64,000 bases of DNA from Vibrio chagasii (GCF_024347355.1 NZ_AP025465.1:62001-126000); one strand, 5' to 3'. Positions 8,323-17,751 are shown, numbered from the stretch's first letter. Program-made: numbers and translations. Notes: a model not told the origin generated them from the letters alone.

Positions 8323-9654
8323 ATGTCTTTAGAAAGCCAACTTGCCAATACTTTTCAGTCGTGTAATACCTTCCACCACTTTGAAAAATACTCTGAAATT
8401 CTTAGTCCAGAGCTTATCCAGCAAGGTTTTGAGCAAGCTGGCGTCGCAACCGTTAGAAGAAGACGGTTACCTTTGGAGGCCGTACTTTGGTCCGTTGTTG
8501 GAATGAGTCTCTTTCGTCAACAATCTGTTTGGGATATTGCTAACCAACTCGATATTGTCCTGCCAGACAGACAACGCTTTGTTGCCCCAAGTGCTGTTGT
8601 TCAAGCGAGACAGAGATTAGGCGAAGAAGGCGTTAAACAAGTCTTTAAGAAGATGGCTACGCATGGCTATCACTCGTCTAATTTCGAAACTTGGTGTGGA
8701 CTAAACCTTCTATCCGTCGATGGTGTCGTTTGGAGAACGACAGATACACCTGAAAATCATCAAGAGTTTAAAGCACAGAGCAATCAATCATCGGAGAATA
8801 TTTACCCTAAGGTACGTATGGTTTGCTTGATGGAGCTTACAAGTCATCAACTAATCGATAGTACATTCTCTGACTATCGCACCAGCGAAATGCGCCTTGC
8901 AGAAGAACTCATCGAACAAACCCCCGATCATTCGCTGACTATTTTTGACAAAGGATACTACTCTCTAGGGCTACTTAATCGCTGGAATAAGGTAGGCAAA
9001 GAAAGGCATTGGATGCTTCCTGTGAGAAAAGACTTCCAGTATGAAGTCGTTCATAAATACAGTCAGAGTGACGCTATCGTTGATATAAAAACGACACCTC
9101 AGGCAAGAAAGAAGTTCAGTGATCTCCCTGAGACAATAGAAGCAAGGTTAGTGTCGAAAATCATCAAAGGGAAGACATATCAGGTACTTACATCAATGCG
9201 TGATGGGTTACGCTTTCCTGGTGAAGACATCGTAGAGCTTTATCGCTATCGTTGGGAAATCGAATTAGGCTATCGGGAAATGAAGCAAACCTTGCTTGAT
9301 AGTGAGTATACATTACGAAGTAAGCGCCCAGATATGGTCAAGCAGGAGCTCTGGGGGATTTTGCTCGCCTATAACCTTATAAGACAAGTTATGACAAAGG
9401 CTGCGATTAAATTAGATAGCGTCTGGCCAAATCAATTAAGCTTTACGAGTAGTGCTATGGCTGTGACTCAATACTTCGCGGCTTTACCTTTAACGAGTCC
9501 TGGAAAACTTCCTAAACATTATGAAGTCTTACTCAAGCAAATATCCATGTTTACCCTGCCACCTCGAAGAGAAGATAGAAGTTACCCTCGTTGGGTGAAA
9601 CTGAAACCCCAAAAATATGCAACGAACAGGAAAAATGCCAGTCAGCTTAACTGA
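8323..9654 (+). CDS. IS4-family DDE transposase
   Basis: From the ATG at 8323 the protein has 443 residues (IS4: 442). The DDE catalytic aspartates are visible in LLSVDGV and in IFDKGYYS. The IS4 signature Y-x2-R-x3-E-x6-K is complete in [15 protein letters not shown]. Conserved blocks RRLPLE, FVAPSAV and QARQRLG match IS4. The frame is open upstream to a TTG at 8263, but that start lacks support and would place the hairpin inside the coding region. The TGA stop lies inside the right inverted repeat, which itself folds into a hairpin (9634-9662). No frameshift is seen, so the enzyme appears intact. Confidence 0.95.
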   Translation: MSLESQLANTFQSCNTFHHFEKYSEILSPELIQQGFEQAGVATVRRRRLPLEAVLWSVVGMSLFRQQSVWDIANQLDIVLPDRQRFVAPSAVVQARQRLGEEGVKQVFKKMATHGYHSSNFETWCGLNLLSVDGVVWRTTDTPENHQEFKAQSNQSSENIYPKVRMVCLMELTSHQLIDSTFSDYRTSEMRLAEELIEQTPDHSLTIFDKGYYSLGLLNRWNKVGKERHWMLPVRKDFQYEVVHKYSQSDAIVDIKTTPQARKKFSDLPETIEARLVSKIIKGKTYQVLTSMRDGLRFPGEDIVELYRYRWEIELGYREMKQTLLDSEYTLRSKRPDMVKQELWGILLAYNLIRQVMTKAAIKLDSVWPNQLSFTSSAMAVTQYFAALPLTSPGKLPKHYEVLLKQISMFTLPPRREDRSYPRWVKLKPQKYATNRKNASQLN

Positions 9655-9662
9655 CTGGCATT
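9634..9662 (+). terminator. Hairpin at the right end of the insertion sequence
   Basis: AATGCCAGTCAG and CTGACTGGCATT form a 12-bp perfect stem with loop CTTAA, overlapping the transposase stop codon and the right inverted repeat. It lacks a clear T-tail, so it may act on mRNA stability or termination, or be part of the transposase-binding end. Confidence 0.5.
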
Positions 9663-9663
9663 A

Positions 9664-9674
9664 CTCCTTGTGAG
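9664..9674. repeat. Target site duplication, right copy
   Basis: CTCCTTGTGAG is the exact copy of 8218-8228. It belongs to the loop and stem of the former prlC terminator. Confidence 0.92.
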
Positions 9675-9702
9675 GCTCTTTTTGTATCGGCTTATCAATC
9701 GA

Positions 9703-10167
9703 TTATGGGTTCACATTACGATTGATTGGGTTTTGCAGTGAGATTAGCGTCTCGGTCGATTGCACCTCATCAATTGCCTGCAACTTATCGATCAAAACGA
9801 ACTGTAGCTCTTCAATCGATTTACACATCAACTTAACGAAAATATTGTAGGCACCAGTGGTGTAGTAGGCTTCAACCACCTCATCTAGGGCATTCAGTTT
9901 AGCGATTGCCGAGTGGTAATCTTTGGCTGCATTCAGGTTGATGCCAATAAAGCAACATACGTCGTAACCTAGCTTTTTCGTGTTTACCACCACTTCGGTG
10001 CGCTCAATAATGTCGGCCGATCTCATTTTCTCGATACGGACGTGAATAGTCGCAGGGCTTACGTCAAACTGCTTGGCCATCTCGGCGTAAGGCGTACGAG
10101 CATCTTCCATTAAGGTTTTCAGAATGGCACGGTCTAGGTCATCGAGACGAGCGGTAGTTGTGGACAT
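9703..10167 (-). CDS. asnC: AsnC transcriptional regulator (Lrp/AsnC family)
   Basis: The 154-residue protein has an N-terminal winged helix-turn-helix (LDDLDRAILKTL...VSPATIHVRIEKM) and a C-terminal RAM ligand-binding domain (DEVVEAYYTTGAYNIFVK, STETLISLQNPI). It aligns closely with E. coli AsnC, including the end PIxRxxxP. AsnC activates the asparagine synthetase gene asnA in response to asparagine. No asnA is present nearby, so the target is elsewhere. It is divergent from the GGDEF-EAL gene, with about 100 bases between starts. The split prlC terminator and IS end lie just downstream. Confidence 0.92.
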   Translation of the reverse strand: MSTTTARLDDLDRAILKTLMEDARTPYAEMAKQFDVSPATIHVRIEKMRSADIIERTEVVVNTKKLGYDVCCFIGINLNAAKDYHSAIAKLNALDEVVEAYYTTGAYNIFVKLMCKSIEELQFVLIDKLQAIDEVQSTETLISLQNPINRNVNP

Positions 10168-10265
10168 GCTTAACCCTTAGATTTAATGAAAATATATCGG
10201 CTAGAGTACATATCATAGCCAAGGGTGATAATATTAGCAGCAACAATGATGTTAGGGTGAATTCA

Positions 10266-13200
10266 GTGCGATTTTGGGTGTTATTTATTGCGATGTGTTG
10301 GAGCGTATTGGCTTCGGCGCAGACAAAAGATGTATTGGTGATCCACTCCTACCATCAAGGCTTCTTTTGGACTGATGATTTCCATAAAGGGTTGTCCGAA
10401 GAACTCGATCGCGACGGGTTGTCTTACCGCGTCGTTTATCTCGACAGCAAACGCACTCAAAACCCTGAATACCTCGAGCGCGTTTACCAGCTTTATCACA
10501 CCAAATTAATGCACGAAGAGTTTGCAGCGGTTGTGGTGAGTGATAACAACGCTCTTAATCTGATGAAGCGCCTAGCGTCAGATCTCGATGGAACCCCAGT
10601 TATCTTTGGTGGCATCAACAACTTCTCTCCTAAAATGATCGAAGGTTTGAACGCAACGGGCATCACTGAAGACATCGATCTGGTTGGTAACATCGAACTT
10701 ATCAAGCGTCTCCAGGCGACCGTGAAAAAAGTTTATATGGTGACCGATCACTCGGTGACTGGTGAGGCCATTCGAGCGCAAATCGATCTGTTCATTGAAA
10801 AAAATCCTAACTTTGCAGACTTAATTGAACACTATGTTCCAGACTCATACCAAGAATTGACGACTTTTTCGCAGCGTGCAGACCTTGGGAAAAGCTTGCT
10901 GTTTTGGGCGTATTACCGAGATGCTAAAGGTGATGTGAGTAGTGATGAAGACTGGCGCCAGCTGAACATTAAAACGCAAATGCCGTTGTATATGGTGCAC
11001 GACTTAGGCCTAGGCTTTGGTGCCATTGGCGGTGTGATTCAAAGCGGTGAAACTCAAGGACGTAACACGGGTCGTGTTTTGTTGCAGGTGTTGGCGAACC
11101 CTAATGAACCGTTGCCTCCTGTGGTCGCTGGTGCTCCGGAGATTAAACTCGACTATCAACAAATATCGCGTTGGGACTTAGGTGCTGAAAACGAAGCCGC
11201 GGTGACGTTCCTTAACAAGCCTAAGCCTTTCCTGATGCGCTACCGTGATGAAATTCGCACCATAGGTTTAATGTTCCTTGGCATGTCATGCGTAATCGCC
11301 ATCTTGGTGTATTACCTCAATCGTCTCAAGAAGAGCGAACGTGCTAGCCGCCAAAGCCAACGATTGTTGGAGTCGATATTCGACCAGAGCCTTCAGTTTA
11401 TGGGCATTATCGACAAAGGCGGTGTGTTGCTGTCGAGTAATAGCAAGCTGCATGAGCTGCTCTATAATCAGGGCTATAAGCTAGGAACACCTTTGCAAGA
11501 ACATCAGCACTGGGAAGATTCTGCCAGTGAGGTGTTGAAAGAGTATTTTATTGAGCGAGATGATCCCCCATCTTTACGCTTTGAAGCTGAGGTTTGGTGC
11601 CGAGATCGCGGTGCGATGGTATTGGACATCTCATTAAAGCCGATGCCGGGTAGTGAAGAAGGTGATATTCAGTTCTTGTTTGAGGCGCGCGATGTCACTT
11701 CACGTAAGTTGGCTGAGAACAAGCTTTTCCAGCGGGAAGCGAACCTAAAACTCTATTACGACAAACAACCGGTGATGATGATCACCTTGGATGGCAATAA
11801 CCGCATCCAACAAGTGAATCAGTTTGCCGAAGAGCTGCTTGGTTACCCACTGGATGAACTTTTAGGTCACCGTCCTAGAGAGTTCTATGTCGATGAAAAC
11901 GCGATGATTCCACGTCATATCTTGTTGCAGCCACAGCACAAGATTCGCGGTGTATGGCGTCGTGATATTGAGTATCGTCATGCCGATGGCAGCACGATTT
12001 GGATTCGAGAAAATATCCGTCCGCTGGTGGAGTCTGATCAGCTGTTGATTGTGGGCGAGGACATCACCGAGACACATGAGCTTTCTGAAAAGTTGGAGTA
12101 TCAGGCACGTTATGATCTGCTGACTGATACCTTTAACCGTAACCACTTTGAGCAAGAGCTACAGAAGGCACTCAAAGAGGTTGAGAGCCACATGCGCACC
12201 CATGCAATGCTGTTCTTAGACCTAGACCAGCTGAAAGTACTGAACGATACCGCAGGGCATGAAGCGGGCGATGCTGCGATCTTGTTTAGCGCGCAGTTAT
12301 TGGAAGAGGTACTGCCATACAATGCGGTATTGGCGCGTATGGGTGGAGACGAGTTTGCGGTACTCATCAAAGACTGTACTGAGAGAGACGCGGTGAATGT
12401 GTGTCGCAGTATCATCTCGATGATGGGCGATAATCCATTCTTGTGGGATGACATCCGACTTAACTTAACCTGCTCTATCGGTATTCGATTGATCGACCAT
12501 ACTGCCGCAACGCCACAAATGGTGCATGCTCAGGCAGACGCGGCGTGTCATGCTGCTAAAGAGGAAGGACGTAACCGCTATCACCTTTACCATCAAGATG
12601 ATGAAGACTTACGTCGACGTCATCTAGAGATGGAATGCGTTAACCTAGTGCATGAAGCCCTAGCCAATGATCGCCTGGAGCTGTTTGCGCAGCGTATTCT
12701 TGGCTTAGATGAAGACAGCGATAAAATGCACTTCGAGATCTTGGTGCGCATTAAGAATGTGGATGGGGAATACATCTCTCCGGGTATCTTCATGCCTGCT
12801 TCCGAGCGCTACAACATCGCGCATTTAATTGACCGCCAAGTGATCGGTCAGACATTGAGTTGGTTAGAGCAACGCCCACATCTGATTGATGACTTAGGGA
12901 TGTGTTCTATCAACCTTTCTGGTCACTCGATGGGCAATCGAGAGTTTGTTGAGTTCCTGATTGAAAGCTTGAGTAACTCGTCGATTCCGTGTCATAAGAT
13001 CTGCTTAGAGATCACCGAAACAGCGGCGATGAGCAACATGAAACAGGCGATCAAGTTCTTCACTCGAATCAAAGACCTTGGCTGCATGATTGCGCTCGAT
13101 GATTTCGGGTCTGGGTTATCGTCGTTTGGTTACTTGAAGAAGCTACCAGTCGACATCGTTAAGATCGATGGTTTGTTCGTGCGTGATATTGATGTCAATG

Positions 13201-13415
13201 AGATGGACCATGTGATGGTTCGTTCTATCAATGATCTAGCCAAGCAGATGGGGAAGCACACAGTGGCTGAGTTCGTTGAAAACACCCAGATCATCGACAA
13301 GCTGATTGAGCTCGGAGTGAACTATGCACAAGGTTATATCATTGGCCGACCTAAGCCGCTTGCTGAACTGGTTGATGAGCTTCAGCAAGAACGAGCGCTA
13401 GAAAACGCAAACTAA
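10266..13415 (+). CDS. Membrane sensor with ABC-type binding domain, PAS, GGDEF and EAL domains
   Basis: This large cyclic-di-GMP enzyme starts at a GTG (10266) preceded by AGGG. Longer starts reach back into asnC and break the signal peptide. The order is: signal peptide (RFWVLFIAMCWSVLASAQ), periplasmic ABC-substrate-binding-like sensor of roughly 300 residues, one membrane helix (IGLMFLGMSCVIAILVYYL), PAS, a second PAS (with RHADGSTIWIRE), GGDEF and EAL. The GGDEF motif is intact (RMGGDEF) but has no RxxD inhibitory site. The EAL domain reads EILVR but keeps the other metal and catalytic residues (NLS, EITET, DDFGSG, KID, EFVEN, QGY). Both activities may be present, and the ligand is unknown. 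A terminator follows. Confidence 0.9.
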   Translation: MRFWVLFIAMCWSVLASAQTKDVLVIHSYHQGFFWTDDFHKGLSEELDRDGLSYRVVYLDSKRTQNPEYLERVYQLYHTKLMHEEFAAVVVSDNNALNLMKRLASDLDGTPVIFGGINNFSPKMIEGLNATGITEDIDLVGNIELIKRLQATVKKVYMVTDHSVTGEAIRAQIDLFIEKNPNFADLIEHYVPDSYQELTTFSQRADLGKSLLFWAYYRDAKGDVSSDEDWRQLNIKTQMPLYMVHDLGLGFGAIGGVIQSGETQGRNTGRVLLQVLANPNEPLPPVVAGAPEIKLDYQQISRWDLGAENEAAVTFLNKPKPFLMRYRDEIRTIGLMFLGMSCVIAILVYYLNRLKKSERASRQSQRLLESIFDQSLQFMGIIDKGGVLLSSNSKLHELLYNQGYKLGTPLQEHQHWEDSASEVLKEYFIERDDPPSLRFEAEVWCRDRGAMVLDISLKPMPGSEEGDIQFLFEARDVTSRKLAENKLFQREANLKLYYDKQPVMMITLDGNNRIQQVNQFAEELLGYPLDELLGHRPREFYVDENAMIPRHILLQPQHKIRGVWRRDIEYRHADGSTIWIRENIRPLVESDQLLIVGEDITETHELSEKLEYQARYDLLTDTFNRNHFEQELQKALKEVESHMRTHAMLFLDLDQLKVLNDTAGHEAGDAAILFSAQLLEEVLPYNAVLARMGGDEFAVLIKDCTERDAVNVCRSIISMMGDNPFLWDDIRLNLTCSIGIRLIDHTAATPQMVHAQADAACHAAKEEGRNRYHLYHQDDEDLRRRHLEMECVNLVHEALANDRLELFAQRILGLDEDSDKMHFEILVRIKNVDGEYISPGIFMPASERYNIAHLIDRQVIGQTLSWLEQRPHLIDDLGMCSINLSGHSMGNREFVEFLIESLSNSSIPCHKICLEITETAAMSNMKQAIKFFTRIKDLGCMIALDDFGSGLSSFGYLKKLPVDIVKIDGLFVRDIDVNEMDHVMVRSINDLAKQMGKHTVAEFVENTQIIDKLIELGVNYAQGYIIGRPKPLAELVDELQQERALENAN

Positions 13416-13491
13416 CTAGGCCTTGTGTACAGCCTTGTTTTAATCTCGTGACTTTCAGTGCTAATAGTTTGCACCGCTAATATGTATTGTT

Positions 13492-13526
13492 GAGGCAATC
13501 AGGTAAACTGGTTGCCTCTTTTGTTT
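13492..13526 (+). terminator. Rho-independent terminator after the GGDEF-EAL gene
   Basis: GAGGCAATCAG pairs with CTGGTTGCCTC (one T-G wobble) across loop GTAAA and is followed by TTTTGTTTT. It separates the sensor gene from rsmJ. Confidence 0.85.
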
Positions 13527-13554
13527 TGAATACTACTGTCTGTTGGAGACGACC

Positions 13555-14334
13555 TTGCAACTACAACTGATTTGCGAAGATGCTACCCAAATCGATCATC
13601 TGAATGACTTAGCGACTCGTTGGAATTTATCTCACGATGAAAACAGCGAATTTGCTTTGGTGCTGACTAGCGAGCGACTTGAGCTGCGCAAAGTAGACGA
13701 GCCCAAACTAGGCGCTATCTTCGTTGATCTAGTTGGCGGCGCGGTTGGTCATCGACGTAAGTTTGGTGGTGGCAAAGGCCAAGCTATCGCCAAGGCGGCA
13801 GGTTTAAATAAAGGCGTTACGCCAACCATTCTTGATGGTACGGCTGGCCTAGGGCGCGATGCATTTGTACTGGCTTCCCTAGGTTGCAAGGTGCAGATGG
13901 TCGAGCGTCACCCTGTTGTTGCAGCGCTGCTTGATGATGGATTACAGCGTGCGCAGCAAGACCCTGATATCGGTGGCTGGGTTAGCGAACGCATGAAATT
14001 GATTCATGCTTCAAGCCACGATGCGCTGGATAAACTCAGTGACGATCCTAACTTTGAGCAACCGGATGTGGTGTATCTAGATCCAATGTACCCACACCCA
14101 GAGAATAAAAAGAAATCGGCTCTAGTCAAAAAAGAGATGCGCGTATTCCAATCTTTGGTTGGTGCAGATTTAGATGCTGATGCTCTATTGGCGCCTGCAA
14201 TGAAGCTCGCATCAAAGCGAGTTGTGGTCAAAAGACCCGATTATGCGGCTTGGTTAGATGAGCAAAAACCGAGTATGGCGATCGAAACCAAAAAGAACCG
14301 TTTTGACGTGTATGTGAAAGCATCAATGACTTAG
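13555..14334 (+). CDS. rsmJ: 16S rRNA (guanine-1516-N2)-methyltransferase
   Basis: RsmJ methylates G1516 of 16S rRNA with S-adenosylmethionine. Conserved stretches include LRKx[21 protein letters not shown], the SAM motif [25 protein letters not shown] and [21 protein letters not shown] start at 13555 gives MQLQLICED and 259 residues, similar to E. coli. GGAG lies 6 bases upstream. The alternative TTG at 13543 overlaps that ribosome site. The gene is separated from its usual neighbour prlC by about 5.4 kb of other genes, including the insertion sequence. Confidence 0.94.
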   Translation: MQLQLICEDATQIDHLNDLATRWNLSHDENSEFALVLTSERLELRKVDEPKLGAIFVDLVGGAVGHRRKFGGGKGQAIAKAAGLNKGVTPTILDGTAGLGRDAFVLASLGCKVQMVERHPVVAALLDDGLQRAQQDPDIGGWVSERMKLIHASSHDALDKLSDDPNFEQPDVVYLDPMYPHPENKKKSALVKKEMRVFQSLVGADLDADALLAPAMKLASKRVVVKRPDYAAWLDEQKPSMAIETKKNRFDVYVKASMT

Positions 14335-14419
14335 CGATGCGCTAAGAAAATTTCCCGTCATAAATACGATAAATTGCTATTTAACACTTGCGATAGTCGC
14401 GTTACGGATGTATATCTAA

Positions 14420-14442
14420 CTAAGAATCATTATTATTCTTAG
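14420..14442. promoter_or_regulatory. Perfect 8-bp palindrome, candidate operator
   Basis: CTAAGAAT and ATTCTTAG are separated by CATTATT and lie directly in front of the ribosome site (TGGAG) of the gene at 14456. The AT-rich centre faintly resembles a Fur box, but the arms do not fit it well. It could be an operator or an mRNA hairpin in the 5' leader. Confidence 0.4.
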
Positions 14443-14455
14443 CTGGAGTTGTAGC

Positions 14456-15022
14456 ATGGCTAAACGCTTTTGTAAGTTAAACCGTCGAGATATTACCGAA
14501 CACCTAGGCGAGATCCACAGCTTGGTTACTGAACCTAAGTTTGTGTGCCGCTCTTGTGCACGTTCATCGGCGGACGAAGCGAACCTATGTAAACCAACAG
14601 CAATTCCACCGCTCGGTTGTCAGAATAAGCCTGCTGAAGAAAAGGCAGCTTGTGGCCTGTTAGCCGAAACGCTACCAAAGCCTGAAGTTACCTTGGCAGA
14701 GATGCCTGATTCATCTGTACAGATGTTTGACCCAGCCGTTGTTCTTGGAGACGCAGAGAAACAAGCGTCACCGAAAAAAGCCAAATTGAAAAAACGCATC
14801 GCTAACGCGAGTGGTGATGAGAAATCAGAACTGAAGCGAGCGAAGAAAGCGGCTAAGAAACAAGAGAAATACAATAAGAAGCTGGCGAAGATGATTAAGA
14901 AGCAGCAAAAGCTGTTTAAGAAAAGCCAGAAGCTGGAAAGTGAATTGGAACGCATCAATCTACGACTTGATGATGTAGCTTTCACGGAAAACCAGGCTGT
15001 GGTTGTGAATCATATTCACTAA
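14456..15022 (+). CDS. Uncharacterised Cys-containing, lysine-rich coiled-coil protein
   Basis: The 188-residue protein has no recognised domain. The first half holds seven cysteines, including CRSCA (residues about 31-35), C46, C55 and C66, which could bind a metal or form disulfides. The second half (about 105-170) is highly charged and lysine-rich, with repeated KK/KQ heptad-like stretches consistent with a coiled coil that could bind nucleic acid. No signal peptide is seen. A TGGAG ribosome site, a palindrome upstream and a strong terminator 40 bases downstream indicate a genuine single-gene unit. I believe similar Vibrio proteins exist but know of no function. Confidence 0.75.
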   Translation: MAKRFCKLNRRDITEHLGEIHSLVTEPKFVCRSCARSSADEANLCKPTAIPPLGCQNKPAEEKAACGLLAETLPKPEVTLAEMPDSSVQMFDPAVVLGDAEKQASPKKAKLKKRIANASGDEKSELKRAKKAAKKQEKYNKKLAKMIKKQQKLFKKSQKLESELERINLRLDDVAFTENQAVVVNHIH

Positions 15023-15063
15023 CACCAACTGTTGAACATTATTCAACACGTTAGCCAGATCTA

Positions 15064-15090
15064 AAAAGAGCGACCTTAGGTCGCTCTTTT
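15064..15090. terminator. Bidirectional terminator
   Basis: AAAAGAGCGACC and GGTCGCTCTTTT form a perfect 12-bp stem with a 3-base loop. It serves the gene at 14456 on plus and the transporter gene ending at 15140 on minus. Confidence 0.88.
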
Positions 15091-15139
15091 GCTTTTTGTC
15101 TCCGAAGAGAACTTGGCCGCGCTGGCGCATAAAAATTTG

Positions 15140-16018
15140 TTAGGCGTTCGCCGCGGATCTCGCCACACGCTTTTTCACCCACGTCTCATTCACGATGAGA
15201 GAAAGCAAGATAACCCCGCCGCCAATCGATAGTCGTACCAAATCAACGTCTCGGTTCCAGATCAGGATGTTCACCACCAAACCAGCAGGCACCAACACGT
15301 TATTCATTACGGCAAGTGCACCTGCGTTTACCATGCATGCGCCTTTGTTCCACATAAAGTAACCCAACCCAGAAGCAATTAAGCCAAGGTAGATTAGGAT
15401 TCCCCATTGCAGTGAAGTGGTTGGTAGTTTTTCAGGGTTGCCTAGAAGCATGAACGCAACCGAAGCCACGCACAGAGCGCCTAGGTAGAAATAACCAAAT
15501 ACCGTATGTTGAGGAAGCTCTGTCGACTCCTTCTCCATCACCACTTTGTAGCCCACCTGACCAATCGCAAAGCAGAGGTTTGCACCTTGCACGACAAGGA
15601 AGCCAACCAAAAAGTTGTCGTTAATTCCAGCGAACTTAATGAATACTGCGCCCAATACCGCAATCGCAGCCGTGACTAAGTACCAAGGTGAAAACTGTCC
15701 TTTGAGGAAGTCATAAATCAGAGTGACATAGATTGGAGTAAAGACGGTAAATAGCAGCACTTCCGGTACGGATAACAGCAAAAAAGATTGATAGTAGAAG
15801 CAGTACATCAGGCCAAGCTGAATACCACCAATCGCCATCAATTTAGCGATCAACTTACCAGGGATGCCACGGAACTTCAGGAAAGGAAGAAAGACGATAC
15901 CTGCTAGCGCAACACGCATCAAAACAGAGAACCAAGAATCAACCTGACCAGCAAGGTAGACGCCAATCAGGCTAAAAGAGAAGGCCCATAGGAGGGTAAC
16001 ACCAGCTAAATAGCTCAT
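15140..16018 (-). CDS. DMT-superfamily (EamA) transporter
   Basis: The 292-residue protein is made almost entirely of hydrophobic helices. About ten membrane segments are arranged as two EamA repeats, with short charged loops and a basic C-terminus (WVKKRVARS). Members export or import small metabolites such as amino acids. The substrate cannot be told from sequence. GAAG lies before the ATG at 16018. It is transcribed alone towards a shared bidirectional terminator, with uspA upstream on the same strand after about 50 bases. It is not closely related to the second DMT transporter at 22184. Confidence 0.82.
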   Translation of the reverse strand: MSYLAGVTLLWAFSFSLIGVYLAGQVDSWFSVLMRVALAGIVFLPFLKFRGIPGKLIAKLMAIGGIQLGLMYCFYYQSFLLLSVPEVLLFTVFTPIYVTLIYDFLKGQFSPWYLVTAAIAVLGAVFIKFAGINDNFLVGFLVVQGANLCFAIGQVGYKVVMEKESTELPQHTVFGYFYLGALCVASVAFMLLGNPEKLPTTSLQWGILIYLGLIASGLGYFMWNKGACMVNAGALAVMNNVLVPAGLVVNILIWNRDVDLVRLSIGGGVILLSLIVNETWVKKRVARSAANA

Positions 16019-16070
16019 AGTAAAACTTCGTTATTAAGAGATGAGCTGTATGTTACCTAACCTTAAATCA

Positions 16071-16505
16071 TTAGTCTTCTGAATCTCTTAGAGGCACGAC
16101 CAGCATATCAACCGGAGTGGCGTTGATCAGTTGTCGTGTAGAAGAGAGCAGTTTGCTCCAAAAGTCCTGATGGTGACCACACACCACTAAATCAACGTTG
16201 TATTCGGTGATGGTATCGCACAACTCATGGCTCAAATCGCCGCTACCCACAAGCGTGTGAGTGATCGGGTATTGAGCATGTTCAGCAAAGTTTTGTAGCT
16301 GAATCCGAGACGCTTCCATCGCGTTGTGTTGGGTTTCTGCCATGTTGATGTCAATCAGCCCTGTATAGAGCTCGGCATAGTTAATATCGATATGGATAAA
16401 AGAGACTTTGGCTTCTAATGGCTTTGCCAATGCTACCGCTTTATCCACAATTAATTTGCTGTCATCTGATAAATCGACTGCGACCAAAATATGTTTGTAA
16501 CTCAT
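16071..16505 (-). CDS. uspA: Universal stress protein A
   Basis: The 144-residue protein (same length as E. coli UspA) begins [13 protein letters not shown], the usual UspA start, and ends [11 protein letters not shown]. The start at 16505 is fixed by a near-perfect AAGGAGG ribosome site. An upstream in-frame extension is unsupported. UspA accumulates in stationary phase and under stress and protects the cell by an unclear mechanism. As in enterobacteria, uspB is on the opposite strand nearby. Here a ferritin gene lies between the two. Confidence 0.95.
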   Translation of the reverse strand: MSYKHILVAVDLSDDSKLIVDKAVALAKPLEAKVSFIHIDINYAELYTGLIDINMAETQHNAMEASRIQLQNFAEHAQYPITHTLVGSGDLSHELCDTITEYNVDLVVCGHHQDFWSKLLSSTRQLINATPVDMLVVPLRDSED

Positions 16506-16694
16506 ATCGCTACCTCCTTTATTCATTGTCTGATTAAAGATTAGCACTATGCGATGCCTTTTTTTGCTGAAGTGATCTCATATCCATCGTCTTGCGTAGT
16601 GAAGGTTCGAAATATCGGCTAACTAATGGTCAGCGAGAAATTAATAAAATAGTGATATAGTAGAGAAAATTGAGGATGTACTTAGGAGTCTTAA

Positions 16695-17222
16695 ATGCTG
16701 TCACAAACTATGGTTGAGCAACTGAACGAGCAAATTAATCTAGAATTTTTCTCATCCAATCTATACTTACAAATGAGTGCTTGGTGTGAAGACAAAGGAT
16801 TTGAAGGTGCAGCAGAGTTTCTGCGTGCTCATGCGGTAGAAGAAATGGAACACATGCAGCGTCTCTTCACTTACGTAAGTGAGACAGGTGCAATGCCAAT
16901 TTTAGGTGCGATCGAAGCCCCAAAACATGAATTTGAAAGCCTTGGCGCAGTATTCCGCGAAACCTACGAGCACGAGCAGATGATTACTGAAAAGATCAAT
17001 AAGCTGGCTCACGTTGCTTTCAGCACACAAGACTACTCAACCTTTAACTTCCTGCAATGGTACGTTGCAGAGCAACACGAAGAAGAGAAGTTGTTTAAAG
17101 GTGTATTGGATAAGCTAGAGCTTGTTGGTGAAGACGGTAAAGCACTGTTCTTTATTGATAAAGACCTAGCGCAATTGGCAAAAGATGGTTCATCTTCAAT
17201 CATGGATGCTCCTGCAGCCTAG
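16695..17222 (+). CDS. ftnA: Non-haem ferritin
   Basis: FtnA forms the 24-subunit iron storage shell. The 175-residue protein has the ferroxidase ligands at canonical positions: Glu17, Glu50, His53, Glu94, Gln127 and Glu130 (motifs [28 protein letters not shown]). TAGGAG precedes the ATG. An AT-rich inverted repeat GAAAAAGA / TCTTTTTC at 17230-17254 may be a weak terminator before uspB, which starts 68 bases after the stop. No Fur box is evident in the promoter region. Confidence 0.96.
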   Translation: MLSQTMVEQLNEQINLEFFSSNLYLQMSAWCEDKGFEGAAEFLRAHAVEEMEHMQRLFTYVSETGAMPILGAIEAPKHEFESLGAVFRETYEHEQMITEKINKLAHVAFSTQDYSTFNFLQWYVAEQHEEEKLFKGVLDKLELVGEDGKALFFIDKDLAQLAKDGSSSIMDAPAA

Positions 17223-17290
17223 GCTGTAAGAAAAAGACTCTGATTATCTTTTTCTTTTGAGTTTTCCTTTGAAGATGTAGGGAGGAAAGG

Positions 17291-17614
17291 ATGATCAGCG
17301 GCGACACTATTCTATTTGCACTAATGGTTGTGACTTGCGTGAACTGGGCGCGTTATTTTACGGCGCTACGAACGCTTATTTATATTATGCGAGAAGCACA
17401 TCCTCTACTTTATCAACAAGTAGACGGAGGCGGGTTCTTCACAACTCATGGCAATATGACCAAGCAAGTTCGCTTGTTTAGTTACATCAAAAGCAAAGAA
17501 TACCACCATCACCATGACGAGGTTTTTACTTCTAAATGTGATCGAGTAAGAGAACTATTCATACTTTCTTCGGTTTTGCTTGGTGTGACGTTAGTGGCCG
17601 CGTTTATCGTCTAG
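17291..17614 (+). CDS. uspB: Universal stress protein B
   Basis: UspB is a small inner-membrane protein of the general stress response. The 107-residue protein has an N-terminal and a C-terminal membrane helix flanking a conserved cytoplasmic section ([30 protein letters not shown]-like region) that matches E. coli UspB. GGAGGAAAGG directly before the ATG is a strong ribosome site. A terminator follows at 17752. It lies downstream of ftnA and may be partly co-transcribed with it. Confidence 0.93.
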   Translation: MISGDTILFALMVVTCVNWARYFTALRTLIYIMREAHPLLYQQVDGGGFFTTHGNMTKQVRLFSYIKSKEYHHHHDEVFTSKCDRVRELFILSSVLLGVTLVAAFIV

Positions 17615-17751
17615 GTAAATCAGCGAGTGCGCTTAGAGTGTCGGTTATTCTCTCGTTGGACTTTGTAAAACACTAGCCAGTATACGAAGTTTGAATGGTA
17701 GAACACCAATTGCAAAGTTTAAAATTGCCGCTAAAATAGCGAGCAATTAGT

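Larger units (their letters stand above)
8229..9663 (+). mobile_element. Complete IS4-group insertion sequence
   Basis: The element is 1,435 bp, close to the 1,426 bp of E. coli IS4. The ends are TAATACCGATCAGTTAAG (8229-8246) and, inverted, TAATGCCAGTCAGTTAAG (9646-9663): 15 of 18 bases match. They closely resemble the IS4 ends as I remember them. An 11-bp direct repeat CTCCTTGTGAG flanks it (8218-8228 and 9664-9674), within the 11-13 bp target duplication range known for IS4. Identical flanking repeats and an intact transposase indicate a fairly recent, probably competent insertion. Confidence 0.95.

Noticed and set aside
10158..10265. N-terminal extension of the GGDEF-EAL protein
   Set aside because: It overlaps the start of divergent asnC and would bury the signal peptide. 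The GTG at 10266 has an SD sequence.
14418..14443. Fur box upstream of the Cys/Lys-rich gene
   Set aside because: The centre is AT-rich like a Fur site, but the symmetrical arms CTAAGAAT/ATTCTTAG do not follow the consensus, so no regulator was assigned.
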